Source: Euglena gracilis
Lineage: Eukaryota; Euglenida; Euglenophyceae; Euglenales
DNA length: 64,000 nucleotides
Direction: 5' to 3'
NCBI GenBank assembly: GCA_039621445.1
Contig: CP154956.1
Coordinates: 36,526,444 to 36,590,443, forward strand
Made by a program: the position numbers and the translations under genes. The notes beneath the pieces were generated by a model that saw only the letters and a list, made by a program, of their open reading frames with translations, was not told the origin of the DNA and searched no databases. How positions within the stretch are numbered: the stretch's first letter is position 1; each line of letters opens with the position of its first letter. Of this stretch, positions 12,101 to 24,600 are shown in pieces.

Positions 12101-15100
12101 CATCATGCTGGGGTCAGTCTCCCGGTTTCGACATCCCCAGTGTGTTTTCATGCGCTCATGCGCACCATGGTAGGCCAGGCCCACGTACCCCTTCCCTGAA
12201 GGCAAATGGTGCATGTAATAGATCTCTGAGATTGTGCCACAATCCCTTCCTTCCACAAATTGTGGGACGCGGTGGGAGTCACCATCTGCCCACCACCCCT
12301 GCTGGATGGAGGCAACCTTGGTCTGGACTTCCTTCAGTGCCACTTTGTGCGCCCCTTCCTCCCAGACTTTTTCACACCAGGCACGATGGTCGTTCCAGTT
12401 GAAACTTCGTCCCTTGGACAAATCTTTCCCAGAAAAGTTGTTTTTTGTCCAAGGATATGGGAGTGCTCTTTCTTGGATGTCATGTCCTGCGAGTGCAGGA
12501 CCCCACGGCTTGCGCGGGTGATCCCCCTTAGATGCACTTTGGCTTCTGTCTGGTTTAAGGCCTGGCGCTGCATTCCGCTTCTGGCCCTTTCTTCGGAGCA
12601 ACTCCCAATAATTGTCCGACCCCATATTCACTGGGACTTCAAACTTCCGTTTTGTGTTTTCCTTGCCCTTCCCCTCCCCCTTGGGTTTTCGGCTCCCCTT
12701 TCTGGCTGCTGCTGCTGCTGCTTCTGTTGCTCGATTTCGTTCCCAAGAGGTGCTCGGGGTGGTAAGGGGCCTACTCCTCCACTGCGTGCCGGCGGGTACC
12801 GGTGTCACCTGCAGTGGGCCCTTTTTACCACCACAGCCCGCCGGGTCCCCCTGGGAAGGAAATGCTTTCCGCTGCTGCTTGCTGGGCTGCTGCTGTTGCT
12901 GCTGCTTCCCCGACCCTTTGGACCCACCCTGGGCTCTTTGCTCTTGGTGTGGTTCCCAGTTGTTGTGTTGCTGTCCCCCCCCCCCGGGGGGGAAGGGGCC
13001 AGCCAAAGTTGGGCTAATGCAGTCGAGCCCCCCTCGGGGGGGCTGCTGTGAGCCCCCCCCCCGTCAGCAGAAGCCTCATCTGGACCCATTCGCTCATCAC
13101 GCATCGCAGTTCCACGTGCTGAGAAAAGTCAGTTCTGGAATGGGGAAGATCCTGCAATTAACAGAACAGTTGCCTCCCGACTCTCCCGTCAAACCATCCA
13201 TCCCAGAAACCCAGGTCGGGTGCGCCAGTTGGGCATGGTGGCAGTTTGGCACACCGTGACGTCCAACCACAGTGAGCCCGCAGATCCGTCAAAGCGCAGC
13301 TGGCCCGCGACCAGCGCGTGGTACCCGGCGCTGACCACCATGCACGTCCCAACCCGCAACTCTCTCGCAAGGCAGGCCAGAGGACCCACTGCGCGCTGCA
13401 CGGCACCGCAGCACAGCACAGCACAGCACAGCTCACCGATCCCCCCCGCCCGGGAGGAGGGAGGAGGGGGTCACATTCCACTTTCAAAAACCAGTCAGTC
13501 CCTTTTCAAAAACCAGCCACCCACTTCCTGCCCCTCCCAAAGGGTCAGACACTCTGGTCACTCCAGCCAAAGTGGCCAAAAACCAATGGATTTTGGCAAA
13601 ACAAAGTTTTCGAAGCCTGCGGCATAAGGTGGCCACTTTCAGCCAACCCTGGCTGACCCTCCGGGGGGGGGGGGGTCTAGAGCCAAAAACCAATTAGTCA
13701 TTCCTCCCCCCAGGGAGGTGGGGTCGGACACACATTTATATGCCCCAGACTCCATTTCTGGCGGGAGCTCACCCCTCCAACAGACGCACACGACAGCAGC
13801 CTGCCTTGCTCGCCGCTGGCATTCTGCAGCGTTGGGCTGTACACCCCAACAATCTGCGGTGCTGTGGGGCGAAGTGCTTAAGCGATGACCCCTCTGAGGT
13901 GGTCCGTTTTGAGGGAAGGCCGAACGGAGACGATAGACTGATTGTCTGGGGGGTTCCAACCACTGAGGCTGGCTCCTGATACCTGGCAATCTGCGCAAAT
14001 ACAGCTGGATTGCAATTGTTCAGCCAAAAAAAAAGATCATGCGATGGACTTTTAAACACTCTCAAAAAGCACCGAGCTTCATTTCATGTGACCGCAAAGC
14101 ACGGCATACCAGGATAGATGGTAAAGGCTGAAGAAAGTTGCACAGCAACGGCGTTGTGTGTGTAGCACATTGTGAATGTGCCAGCCCCGAGGGTGATGGA
14201 CCCGAAAATAGCTGTGTCCACGTCGCCATGAGACAAGGTCGCGACACCCTGCGTAGTGACCGCAGTTGTTGAGTTTTCAGAGAAGCAAAGCCCAGGAAAT
14301 GATCCAAACTGGCAGTATCGAACGGAGGGCCCGTCGTTCGCCCCTTCAAAGGACGATTGTTCACAATAAAAAGCAAACACACAGAACTGCGGATCCTGTC
14401 CCACGGGCGGCAACCCCCGTCCCCCCCTGCAACACACCACACACACCACAGGGCTGGTGGCCATGCTGCAGGCAACTGCGCCGGCGGCCAGGGCGACCTG
14501 GTCGGAGCTGGAGAGGTTCACCCCCTGCACAGCGGCAGACCCGGTCTGCCCCAACACCTCAGCACACCCCTCGGAGGAAAAAAGGGCCTGCTGCGGGGCC
14601 CGTCGTACAAACTGAGTCTCAAGGTTCCATGACTTTTGATTCGTGCTGAGCTCTTCGTTGAGGAAACCTTGCAGCATTGCTCCCCCTTGAGGACCCCCCC
14701 TCCCTCACCCTAGGCCCCACACCCTCCCTCCCCAAAGACCTGGCCCCCATCCACCCTGATGGCCATGTGGAGGCATGGAACCAACGTTTTTGGTTTTGCA
14801 TGGTGGTCCAAGATCAAATTTAAAAAAAAAATGGAAAACAAATTTTTCTAAGTTATGGCTGGATAGGCAATGTTCCAGCGATACCAGAAATAATCCTTTT
14901 ATCCGGAGTTGGCCTGTAGTTGACGAGCTTTTGTGTTTTCATTTTTATTCGGTGCCTTAAAAAAAAATATACTGCCTGACCAGGCCCAAATTACTCAGGG
15001 CCTGGCTGGGTGGAATTTGCAACTCCCCTCAAAGGAGGTGGACACCTTGGCGGGGTTTGTTCAAGGTTCATAAAAGTATTTTTCTAGGCATCTCAATGTT

Positions 15101-16811
15101 GATACGGAATCGACTGAAGTGGCCGGGTACCAAAAGAATGGTCCTAAGACTTTCTATCTGCCCTGGACAACTCTTGGACCGCCCTGGAAAATGGCGCCTG
15201 AAAAAGCATTAAAAATGACTCAAAAATGCCTTAAACTACCTTAAATTTTTGAAATATTTTTTTACTGAAAAAAAACAATACCTGGTCCCGGTATGGTTGA
15301 GGTTGGGGGAAATGAAGTCTCTTGAGAGCGCTGGAATCAATTGGAAGGTGGAAGCCAAAAAAATTGAAAACGAGGCAAGGGAACGCTGAGAACATTAGCC
15401 CGCCGCGGGGGGGAGGGGTCAGGGAGGTTGAGGAATGGTTAGCTTTGCTATTGGTCCAATGAGATAAGAGCTCAGTGATGACCTCCCCTGGACCCATTAC
15501 CCAATGGGGTCCTGCAAAGTGGCCGGGTCTGGGCCGTCACGGTGAAGGGCTGGCTGGCGATAGGGGGGCTGGGCGTGGTGGTGAAGGCGGCGGGCCCTGC
15601 GCCGGGCGGGGGGCCGCAGGGCCGGGAGGGCCGAGACGTGCGTGCCGGACGGCCCCGGATGTGACTGCAGTTGTGTGGCAAAGGAACAGCCTCTCCCCCG
15701 TTTCGTGGTCCACCCCCGATTAAACAACAATCCATCAGTTCACGTTTCGCCCAAAAAAAAGACGCTGGGGTGAGCCTGTGTACGTTTTTGTGTCTTCTGC
15801 GACCTCCTTGTGCTTTGTTTTAACTTGGTGTGCACCGGATGCAAGATGGGAGGTTGGTCTAAATGGATTTCTTTTGATTTTCCCGGGGGGGGGGGGGGTC
15901 GGTGTAAATGGGAGTCGGTCTGCATAATGGGGCGGGAGTTCAGGTTGCACTATCAAGAATTACCTTATAATGCAAAGAATGAATTTTTGAATCACTCAGG
16001 AGGCGCAACTTGAATCCCCCAGTCTGCGATGAAACGCGGCGTTTGGCAGAAAAACAAAAAATAAACCCAAAACAAAACACGCAAAATAAATTATCATTCC
16101 TTCTGAAGAGGTGCATCTGAATCGCAAATTCGTCCTTTGTTAGTGCTTGGGTTTAGGCTTTTTTGCACTTGAAGAACTCCTCACCAGCTAAAAAGGTCGA
16201 GCATTGTCATATTTTTCCCAGAAAGCAAAAAAAATAAACAAACTCAACAAACACAAGAGAATTTAACCATTTACATTGTGGACAAAAATCACGGGAGACA
16301 AAATTTACGGGAATAAAATTTTACAGGGGGAAAAAAATATGCAGAATTTTGATTTCAGGGAAAAAATGTGGGAAACGAATTAGAGAAAATGCTGGCAATT
16401 TTTTTTAGGTTGATATGAACTTATTTTAGCAAAACAAAATTCCAGGAAATGGACAAAATGGACTTCCGGTGGTGTCCTTTGCAAGTTTTCATTTCACAAT
16501 AAACCTTAAGAACGGACAACTTTGCATAACCCCGTCCATGTGAGAAATTTTAGTACCCTTGAGAGTGACTCCCTCAAAGGGCATAGGAAAGGTTCACTGG
16601 ACAAAAGTAATTGGAAAAAATGATGGGGAAATATTGGTAGTTGCCCATACTTTTTGTCTCCCGTAACTTTTGTCCGCATTGTGTGATCAGAAATGGAATG
16701 TTTGCCCAACGGAAGATGGACAAATCAAACGTCTTTCATCGGCAATGGGAACCCAACCCCATTGCCCCCCTTTGAAAACACAAGGTGGGAAGGCATGTGT
16801 GTGTGTGTGTG

Positions 16812-16853
<42 letters not shown>

Positions 16854-19800
16854 CGCGCCGCGCGCACGTGCGTGCATGTGCACATTGCATATGGAGGCAT
16901 CGCAGGTTTTGGTTTGCAGGCATTGCAGTGTACACCTGCAACACGGAGGACACCGGGAAGTTTAAACCACGTCCCTTGGAAACTATGGAGGCAGAGGGAT
17001 GGTGGTGCAGCATTGGAAAACAGCAATTCATTATATTTTTGGTATAAAAACGAAGCACAGTTGTGGGGAAACAAATCATCACCCACCTTCTGACCAAGTT
17101 TCTATTTGATTTAAAAAAAGCGAGACCCTAGCAACCATTCATTTTCTGACGCGGGGGGGGGGGGCACTTTTCCCAGCCTGCCGCCCTTTCCACCTGAAAA
17201 CTACTCACAGACGACCTCCAGATCCACCCACCCATCATCAACCCCCAAAATCGAGCGAAACCCCCTGGGGTGGGGTTTCCAGTCACGGTGGGTCAAGTGA
17301 ATCGACCGACAGTCTCAGACCACAAAAGAACAGTTTGATCCCAACCGCTGCTCCAGCCCATCATGCAGTGGGAGGCACACACACCCATAACAGACATCAT
17401 ATATGCCAGAGTTGACGGACACCCCGTTGTATGTTAGCGTCTCCACCGCCACTGCACTGGCACCGTTGGGCACGGGGCTGGACATGTCCCCGCTGTGAGA
17501 AACCGGATGGGGCAGGGGGAATGAACACAAACAAACAACCCCAATGAGTTGGGATTGGGGGCTGACAGGGGGTACTGTCATAGGAAAAAAATAACATCCG
17601 GAAAAAATAACATCTGGAAAAAATAACATCTGAATAAATAACATCCAGAGAGGCTTGTCAAAAGGCACTTAAAGGTTATCTAGTTCCAGTGCTTCAGTCA
17701 CCCGGACTGCGCCATTGTTTAGGTGGAGGGAGTGCAAGGCATTGCAAAAAAACTGGAGCGCACACCAGACATTTACCTACACCCCCCCACGAGCCATTGC
17801 CAGTTTCCACCCCCCAGGACCCCCACAGGACAGGGTCCTGGGGGGGGGGGGGACTGGCCATAAATGCCCCCCACACACCCCACACTTGACCAGTGTGGGC
17901 TTAAGGCAGGTGGGAGGGTCGGACTCCCCCCCCGGTCCAGGAGGGGGGGGTCAGGCATATATTGCAACAACTGGGTGATCCCAACATAAACAAATAGCAT
18001 CTGGTATGAGAGTATCCAGAGCATAACCCATGAAACGGTACATTCTTTACTTCAAAAAGGCAAGGATTGAATGCAAGCTTGATGGACAGCCTCGTCCTTT
18101 GGTAATGATTGTCACAGTCGTTTGTGTTCTTCATCCCACATCCTATCCACTTTATACATCTTATCTATTTCGACTTATTTCTGGAGCAAATGAAGAAGAA
18201 AAAAATCTGACTAAATAACATCTAAAAGCGCCTTAAATGTTATTTTTTCCGGATGTTATTTTTTCCTATGACAGTAAACCACCAGAACAGGGCACATTGG
18301 CTTCCACTCCATCACATTTGGCCAGCATTTCCCCTTGACGACCTGAACGGTTTGCGCCGCCGCTGCACACCTGCACGGGGTGTCGTCGTCCGACGGGATG
18401 AAGCTGTAGAGGTCCGCGATGGAGAGGCCACAGCCCTGGAACTGGATGGTGAAGAGGGACTGGAAGGGCACCACCTGAGTGGGCACAGAGAGGCCCTCCA
18501 GTTCAGCCACTCGACCCCCAGGTCCGGCATACGTGTGTGTGCATGTGAGTGAGTGTGTGTGTGTGTCTGTGTGTGTGTGTGCAGCCACGAAACAGAACTT
18601 GACTTTATTTGGCTTTTTCAAGCGTGCTTCCCCGGCAGTCCCCTCCCAAAATTATCTGCACCAACGCACGTCGAGACCTCTGCCACCCCCCTCCCCCACA
18701 TGACACAATCTGTGCCAATGGGGGCGGTGGAGGAGGCGGGCACACCGCCGGGGCGGAGAAGCCCGTAGGGCCGAGGGCGAGGCCGGCAGTGCCGAGCGTC
18801 TGGTCGCAGCAGTACTGCCCGGCGGGCAAGGCGGCCGCCGCACAGCAGGTGTGGGTGGCATCCGGCAGGCACTGGGAGGCGTTGGCGCCCGCCGCAGCGC
18901 CCTGCGACGGTGGGAAGCATCGAAACGCTGCTGGGAGTTGTGGTATTTTACTGAGGGCCAATGGTGGTGGTATTTTGCTGATGGCCACTGAGTTGGGTGG
19001 CATGGGGCGGCGACCAGTCAACTCTGTGTACCAGAAGTATGGAAACCTGCGGCTGGCACACCCAATGGGTTTCTTTTTAAGACCCTGGGGGACCCCCCCA
19101 AGGATCTCCCAGGCTGCAAATGGGACGCATCGGACAAAAAAAAACCTCGAAAAATACCATTTTTCATGGATCTTCGCCTTGCGTTTTCAGGTTTGCCTCT
19201 GAAAAAAACGCTCAAAACCGTCATTTCCCATCATTTTGGGCATTGTTTTCAAAAAGTTCCGGCGCAGAACAGCAGAAAATTTCCGTTCAACCCAAACCCA
19301 GGCCCCCTTGTTTGGTTTGGCCCCAGGCTCCCCGAGGGGAGTTTTCCGTATTAAAAAGGAGCCTGAGACCCACAACCCAGACCAGGTCAGTGAGGGAAGG
19401 CAAACCAAACACCGGTTTTCAGCGAACCAAATTTTTATACTTTCCCTGCGAGCGCAGCCACAGCACACACCGTACAACAGGTGCAAGATGCGGTGCATGG
19501 CGCCACTGCATCCCATTTCAACCCTGCGGGGAGGAACAGAGAAGGAAAGGAGAGACCCAAATGGCTTGGAAAACAATCCATCTTTCGACTCGCATTGAGA
19601 AAGCTGCAGCAACGGTGGTCAAAACATTTTCCCAGCCAATTCCAGGACCTAACAACTGCAAAGAAACTATGAAAAAAATTTTAGGTCCACACTACTGGTT
19701 GCGTGGAATCCCATCCAGTTGTGTCCATCGGTGCCAAATTCGATCCACGGTAATCTGTGGTGTTATGCGGTTCTCAGGTGTCTCAAAAAAAAAAAACGCC

Positions 19801-21389
19801 CATGTTGACGGAAGGGAATGTGTTTTTTGACTTGGGTTTTTTTGATGCCGCATGCAAAATCAAAAACGTTGTTTCGATGCACGGACCGTCTTGAAAAATA
19901 GCACCTTAAAACACCTTAACGCCTCAAAATGCCTTGAAACTTTGGAAATTCTTTTTGCCTTAAAAAAATATCCTATGGTACAGCCAGCCGGCTGAAAAAA
20001 ATGCTGGCTGAACCCCCCCTCCAGGGGGTGGGGGTCCGGGGGGTCCCACAAGTTGCTGGCAGGACCCGACTGGCACCCCGAAAACAACAAAAAAAGCGCC
20101 AATCCAGCTGGGTCGGAGTTTCTTAATGCAAAATTTTAACTTGAGACCCTCCAAAGCTCAAAAAAGTCGTTTTTGGCCACTTGTGACCCCTTTCAAAAAA
20201 AAAATTCCGCTATGCGCAACTTGATTTCCACTCGACCCCGGCGCAGCCTGCTGGCTGGAAAGAAGGTGCTGGCTGGCTGGACCCGACTGGCACCCCGAAA
20301 ACAACAAAAAAAGCGCCAATCCAGCTGGGTCGGAGTTTCTTAATGCAAAATTTTAACTTGAGACCCTCCAAAGCTCAAAAAAGTCGTTTTTGGCCACTTG
20401 TGACCCCTTTCAAAAAAAAAATTCCGCTATGCGCAACTTGATTTCCACTCGACCCCGGCGCAGCCTGCTGGCTGGAAAGAAGGTGCTGGCTGGCTGGACC
20501 CCCTCCCCCCCCCCCCCGAAGCCAAGAAATTACCTGAAATACCAGGGCGAGGAGCTTTCAATGGTCGCTGATTCCAAGATGAAAAGGGTCTGAAATCTTC
20601 GTCCTAAATACAGTTTTGGCCTGAATACAACTTGAAATCCTTTCTGGTCGTGGTGTTCCCCAACAGTTTGGACTTTTCAGAGGCATGAAACTCGATCCAA
20701 CTCTACCATCGTATGTCCGCATATTTTTTTGGATGGGTGCAAAAATTTATCGGCACACAAAAAAGCCCGCAAATGAACCAGTCCGTAAACCCCCCCCAAA
20801 TAACACCCCCCCCAAATAATACCCCCCCCCAAATAACACCCCCCCTCGGGGGCCGATTTCGAGCGCCCAAATAACACCCCCCCCTGTTTTCCTTTGGTTT
20901 TCCATGTAAAAATAACACCCCCCCCAAATAACACACCCCCCCTGGGGCCCCAGTTCGGGTGCCCAAATAACACACCGGGGGGGGGGGGTTACTTTCAACA
21001 ATTATTATCTATGCCAGGGCGGTCCTTGATGGAAAAAATAATTCCTGCCCCAGCACATTTCATTTCATCGAAAAAAATGGCCATATTTCGGCAAAAAAAA
21101 AATGGGCCAACTTCGGGGAAAAAGCAACTTCTGGCATCCTGGGCCATCGCCCATCCACCCAAACGTCCAAAACTGTGTTTTTCGACTTTCTAATTTTTGA
21201 CGCCATTCGATCCCCAGATCGGCCATTGACCCATGCCTTGGGCCTGAGGCGGTCCGGTCCTCAAGGGGCGTCCCTCAAGGGGAAAAAAAAACTTCCTGTC
21301 CCTTGTGGGCCGCCCTGTCCCTTGTGGACCGTTTGCAACCCTGTTTGTAACTTTCATTTGCACATAAATGTATGGGTAAACCCCACCCA

Positions 21390-21463
<74 letters not shown>

Positions 21464-21524
21464 TAAAAATAAAAAAAAGAATAAGAATAATAATAATATT
21501 AAGAATAATAAGAAGAAGAATAAA

Positions 21525-21620
<96 letters not shown>

Positions 21621-24600
21621 CCCCCTCCCCCAGGGTATCGCCCGAAGTCCCCGCCTGCGGAGGGTATCATTTGGGGGGGAGGGGTAATAGCACCCCAAAA
21701 TTTTCGAAATTTTTCGAAGTCCCGTAGGAGCCAAAATTGCGCCAAACCCCCTTCGGGGTCATTTTTTTTTGTTCTTTCTTATGAAATTTAGCATTTTTGG
21801 AGGTCAGATGATCCAGAAAAATCGACTTTTTTCATAATTTGGTGTCAAAGATTGTGATTTTCACCTGCATTTTTAGGTCAAAAGCCGGGCCTTTGGCCCG
21901 AAACCAGGGGGGGGGGGTATGAACCCGGTCGCTGAAGTCGGACCCCGAAGGGGGGGGGGCATTATTTGGGGGGGTATTATTTGGGGGGAGGGTTTACTTC
22001 CATATTGTACTCTGTGTTGTGATCCGAGATACCTCTGTATTTACCTGTGTCCAAATCAGCAAACCCCTGCGAAGTCTGAATGCTTGTGAAATCTTTTTCT
22101 TCCTTCTGGTGATTGAAGGGAAGCATCACATGTAGCCAGATACCTGTGTACGCCCAACTGCCAGAGTTCGTTGCATCGGACCAACAGAGATTCACTGGTC
22201 CAGCAGTTAGGTAGCTGCTGGCAACCCATGTCTGAACGCAAAGGGAAGGGCAGCAAAAGAAGCAGGGGGGCCGGGGGTCAAAACGGCCAAGGGGCCCAAC
22301 CCCCCAGCGATTTGGTTTTGAGAGTGGGTGGGTGGTGGGGTTGGGCCAGCGTTTGATATAAAGAGAGTGCACAGGGTTTAGGCTCCACCCCCTGCCTATA
22401 GACCGGAGGTTGGTCTGGACCTGTCCGACAAAACGTTGAAATTTCCCTTCCGGCCCTTTGTGTCGAAAATTTTTGGCATTTTTTTTGCAAATTTTGCCCC
22501 CAAAAGTACCCTGAAGAGGACTTTGGCACTTTCGGTCAATTTTGGGGCAATTCCTTTTTCCAGCAAAGAATCGGTCACCCAGACCGCAACACACACTCTC
22601 ACACGCACACAACACACACAACACACACACACCACACAAAACACAACACACACACAATACACACACGCGCATGCACGCACGCACACATGCACACACACGC
22701 GCGCGCACACACACAACACACACAACACACGCACACATGCACACACGCACATACACAACACACACAGCAACAACACACACACACACACATACACACATGC
22801 ACACACACGCGCGCAAAAATGGGGGAGCGTCCCCCTCCTCCTGGACTGCTGGGGGAAGAACCTGCTTTTATAACCCGGGTGTTTTTGGGTTGGTGGGTCA
22901 CGAAACCCTGGGGCGGGTCACAGGTGGGCTGTCAGTACAAGGAGGGTCACAGGGTGGGGGGAGCCAGGGTTGGGGTCAGTGTGCAGCTGTGAACTCGGCC
23001 GCCACACACCGCGTGGTGTTCCACCCGCCAACCGTCTACACATTTGGCCAGGCCGTGGGGCTTGGGGGATGCACATGCTGCTACACGCGAGGACACGTGT
23101 CCGTTAGACGATGGGCACTAGGTGATTCAGAAACTCGGGATCCAGTCCCTCGCGACTGGAAAAAAAATCCGGGCCGGGGTCATGGTGACATTTCATTACC
23201 TACCCAGGGGCGGGGGGTTCTACCCCCTTTTCCCCGGTGACAAGCTTCGCTCTTACTCCAACGAGATAAAACGTCAGCGACCCCCGCCCCAATTGGCTAA
23301 TTAGCCTCTGGGACAAGACCGGCCAATTTTGGCAGGGCCGCGCGAAAAAGGCTCAGAAAACCTCCAAAAACGTCCGGTTCGAAAATTTTAAAATTCACCA
23401 GACAAGAAAAAGTCATAACCAATCCATGCGTGCACAAAAAATCGACCAATTAGCACAGGTGAAAAATAAGGGGTGGGTGTTCTCGAGCACCCCCCCCTTG
23501 ATTGATTGCCCCCTCCGATTGGCTAATTGGGTCTGAAGGAGCCCGGGCATCGGGGGGGGGGGGGTGAGAGGTGAAGAAGGAAAAAAGAGTCCTTTGTCTG
23601 ACAGGCAGCCCTTCAAGCATAAACATTTTTTCCATCCAAGAACTTGAATCAAAGATCTGCGGGAAATGGCTGAATGGCATGTCTTGGCAAAAATGGGTCG
23701 ACTTTAGGGCAAAATTTTTGATTCCTGGCATCCTTAAACCGTTCCCCCATCCACCCAAAACGTCAAAAAATGAACGTCAAAAAAATGCGTTTTTTTGACC
23801 TTTTTAAAAACATGGAAAAAAATTCAGCCGTTCAAGCACCACTTCAGCCCTTGACCGGCCCTTGTCTAAGGCAGTCCTTAATGGGCTGTCCTGAACAAAA
23901 ATAAAATAAAATAAAATAAAAATCTCATAACTTGTGGACCGCCCAGCATGCCCCCATCCCTGTTCCATAAACCACCCGACCATCCCCACAAGCACACAAC
24001 AACCCTTGGCCTTGCTGGCCAAAAATCAACAACCGAGCTGGTCAAAGCGAAGTCTTTCCGAAAGTGAGAAATGCAACACACCGACGGAGCCACGAACGTC
24101 GCCACAGTGGTGTTTGCTGCAGTTGCGTAGATGCTGGATTGGACATTGCAGGTTTGCCCAAGTGTGGAAGGAGGAATTCCGAGGATCAATCCTGAGGGAG
24201 AGTGAAGAGAACCAAAGAAATCAACATCAACCATGCATTGCAAGTTTCATTGCTGTTATCCACTGGACAATCCCCACTCGGGGTGGGAGGGAGATGGAAG
24301 TGTCACTTCCACTAACACAACAGTCACTTGCACGAGAGGGATGATGACGCCAGGGACCGGTCAAAAAGTGACCGGGTTTGAAAGCATGCAACTCCCTGAG
24401 GAAACACACCGCTTGGAAGGGCGCTGCCAATCAAGGTGAGTCCCAAGCTTGATGTGGGGTTGAAGATGAGGGAAACGGTTGCAGCCAGGGCGTCCCTTGA
24501 TGATCCTTGTGGGAAGAAATTTGGGCTTGCTGGAAGCAAGGCTGTCTGATCCCCCCCCCTCCCCACGAGGGTCCCCTGAGGTTGAACCGCACAAAAAAAT

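Larger units (their letters stand above)
7178..12975 (-). mobile_element. Penelope-like retroelement with N-terminal GIY-YIG, OTU, J and CCCH domains
   Basis: On the minus strand the order is repeat copy (12975-12523), GIY-YIG ORF, RT-OTU-J-CCCH ORF, repeat copy (7633-7178). Near-identical direct repeats inside the coding frames, with the upstream copy 5'-truncated, are the pseudo-LTR arrangement of Penelope-like elements inserted head-to-tail. The repeat-to-repeat unit is 5345 bp. Nucleases placed N-terminal to the RT are known in a subset of Penelope-like elements from algae and protists. The added OTU and J domains are not a combination I recall. It lies in intron 15 of the host gene, in the same orientation. 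The repeats differ by one 3-nt indel and about two substitutions, so insertion looks recent. Confidence 0.85.

Noticed and set aside
16880-16975. Extra minus-strand exon reading [17 protein letters not shown]
   Set aside because: Good acceptor, but it would shift phase between exons 9 and 10; kept out of the model.
21354-21745. Ile/Asn-rich ORFs
   Set aside because: Translations of the AAT microsatellite.
22990-23110. Plus-strand exon with [11 protein letters not shown]
   Set aside because: Open and protein-like, but the minus reading fits the phases of exons 3 and 5 exactly.
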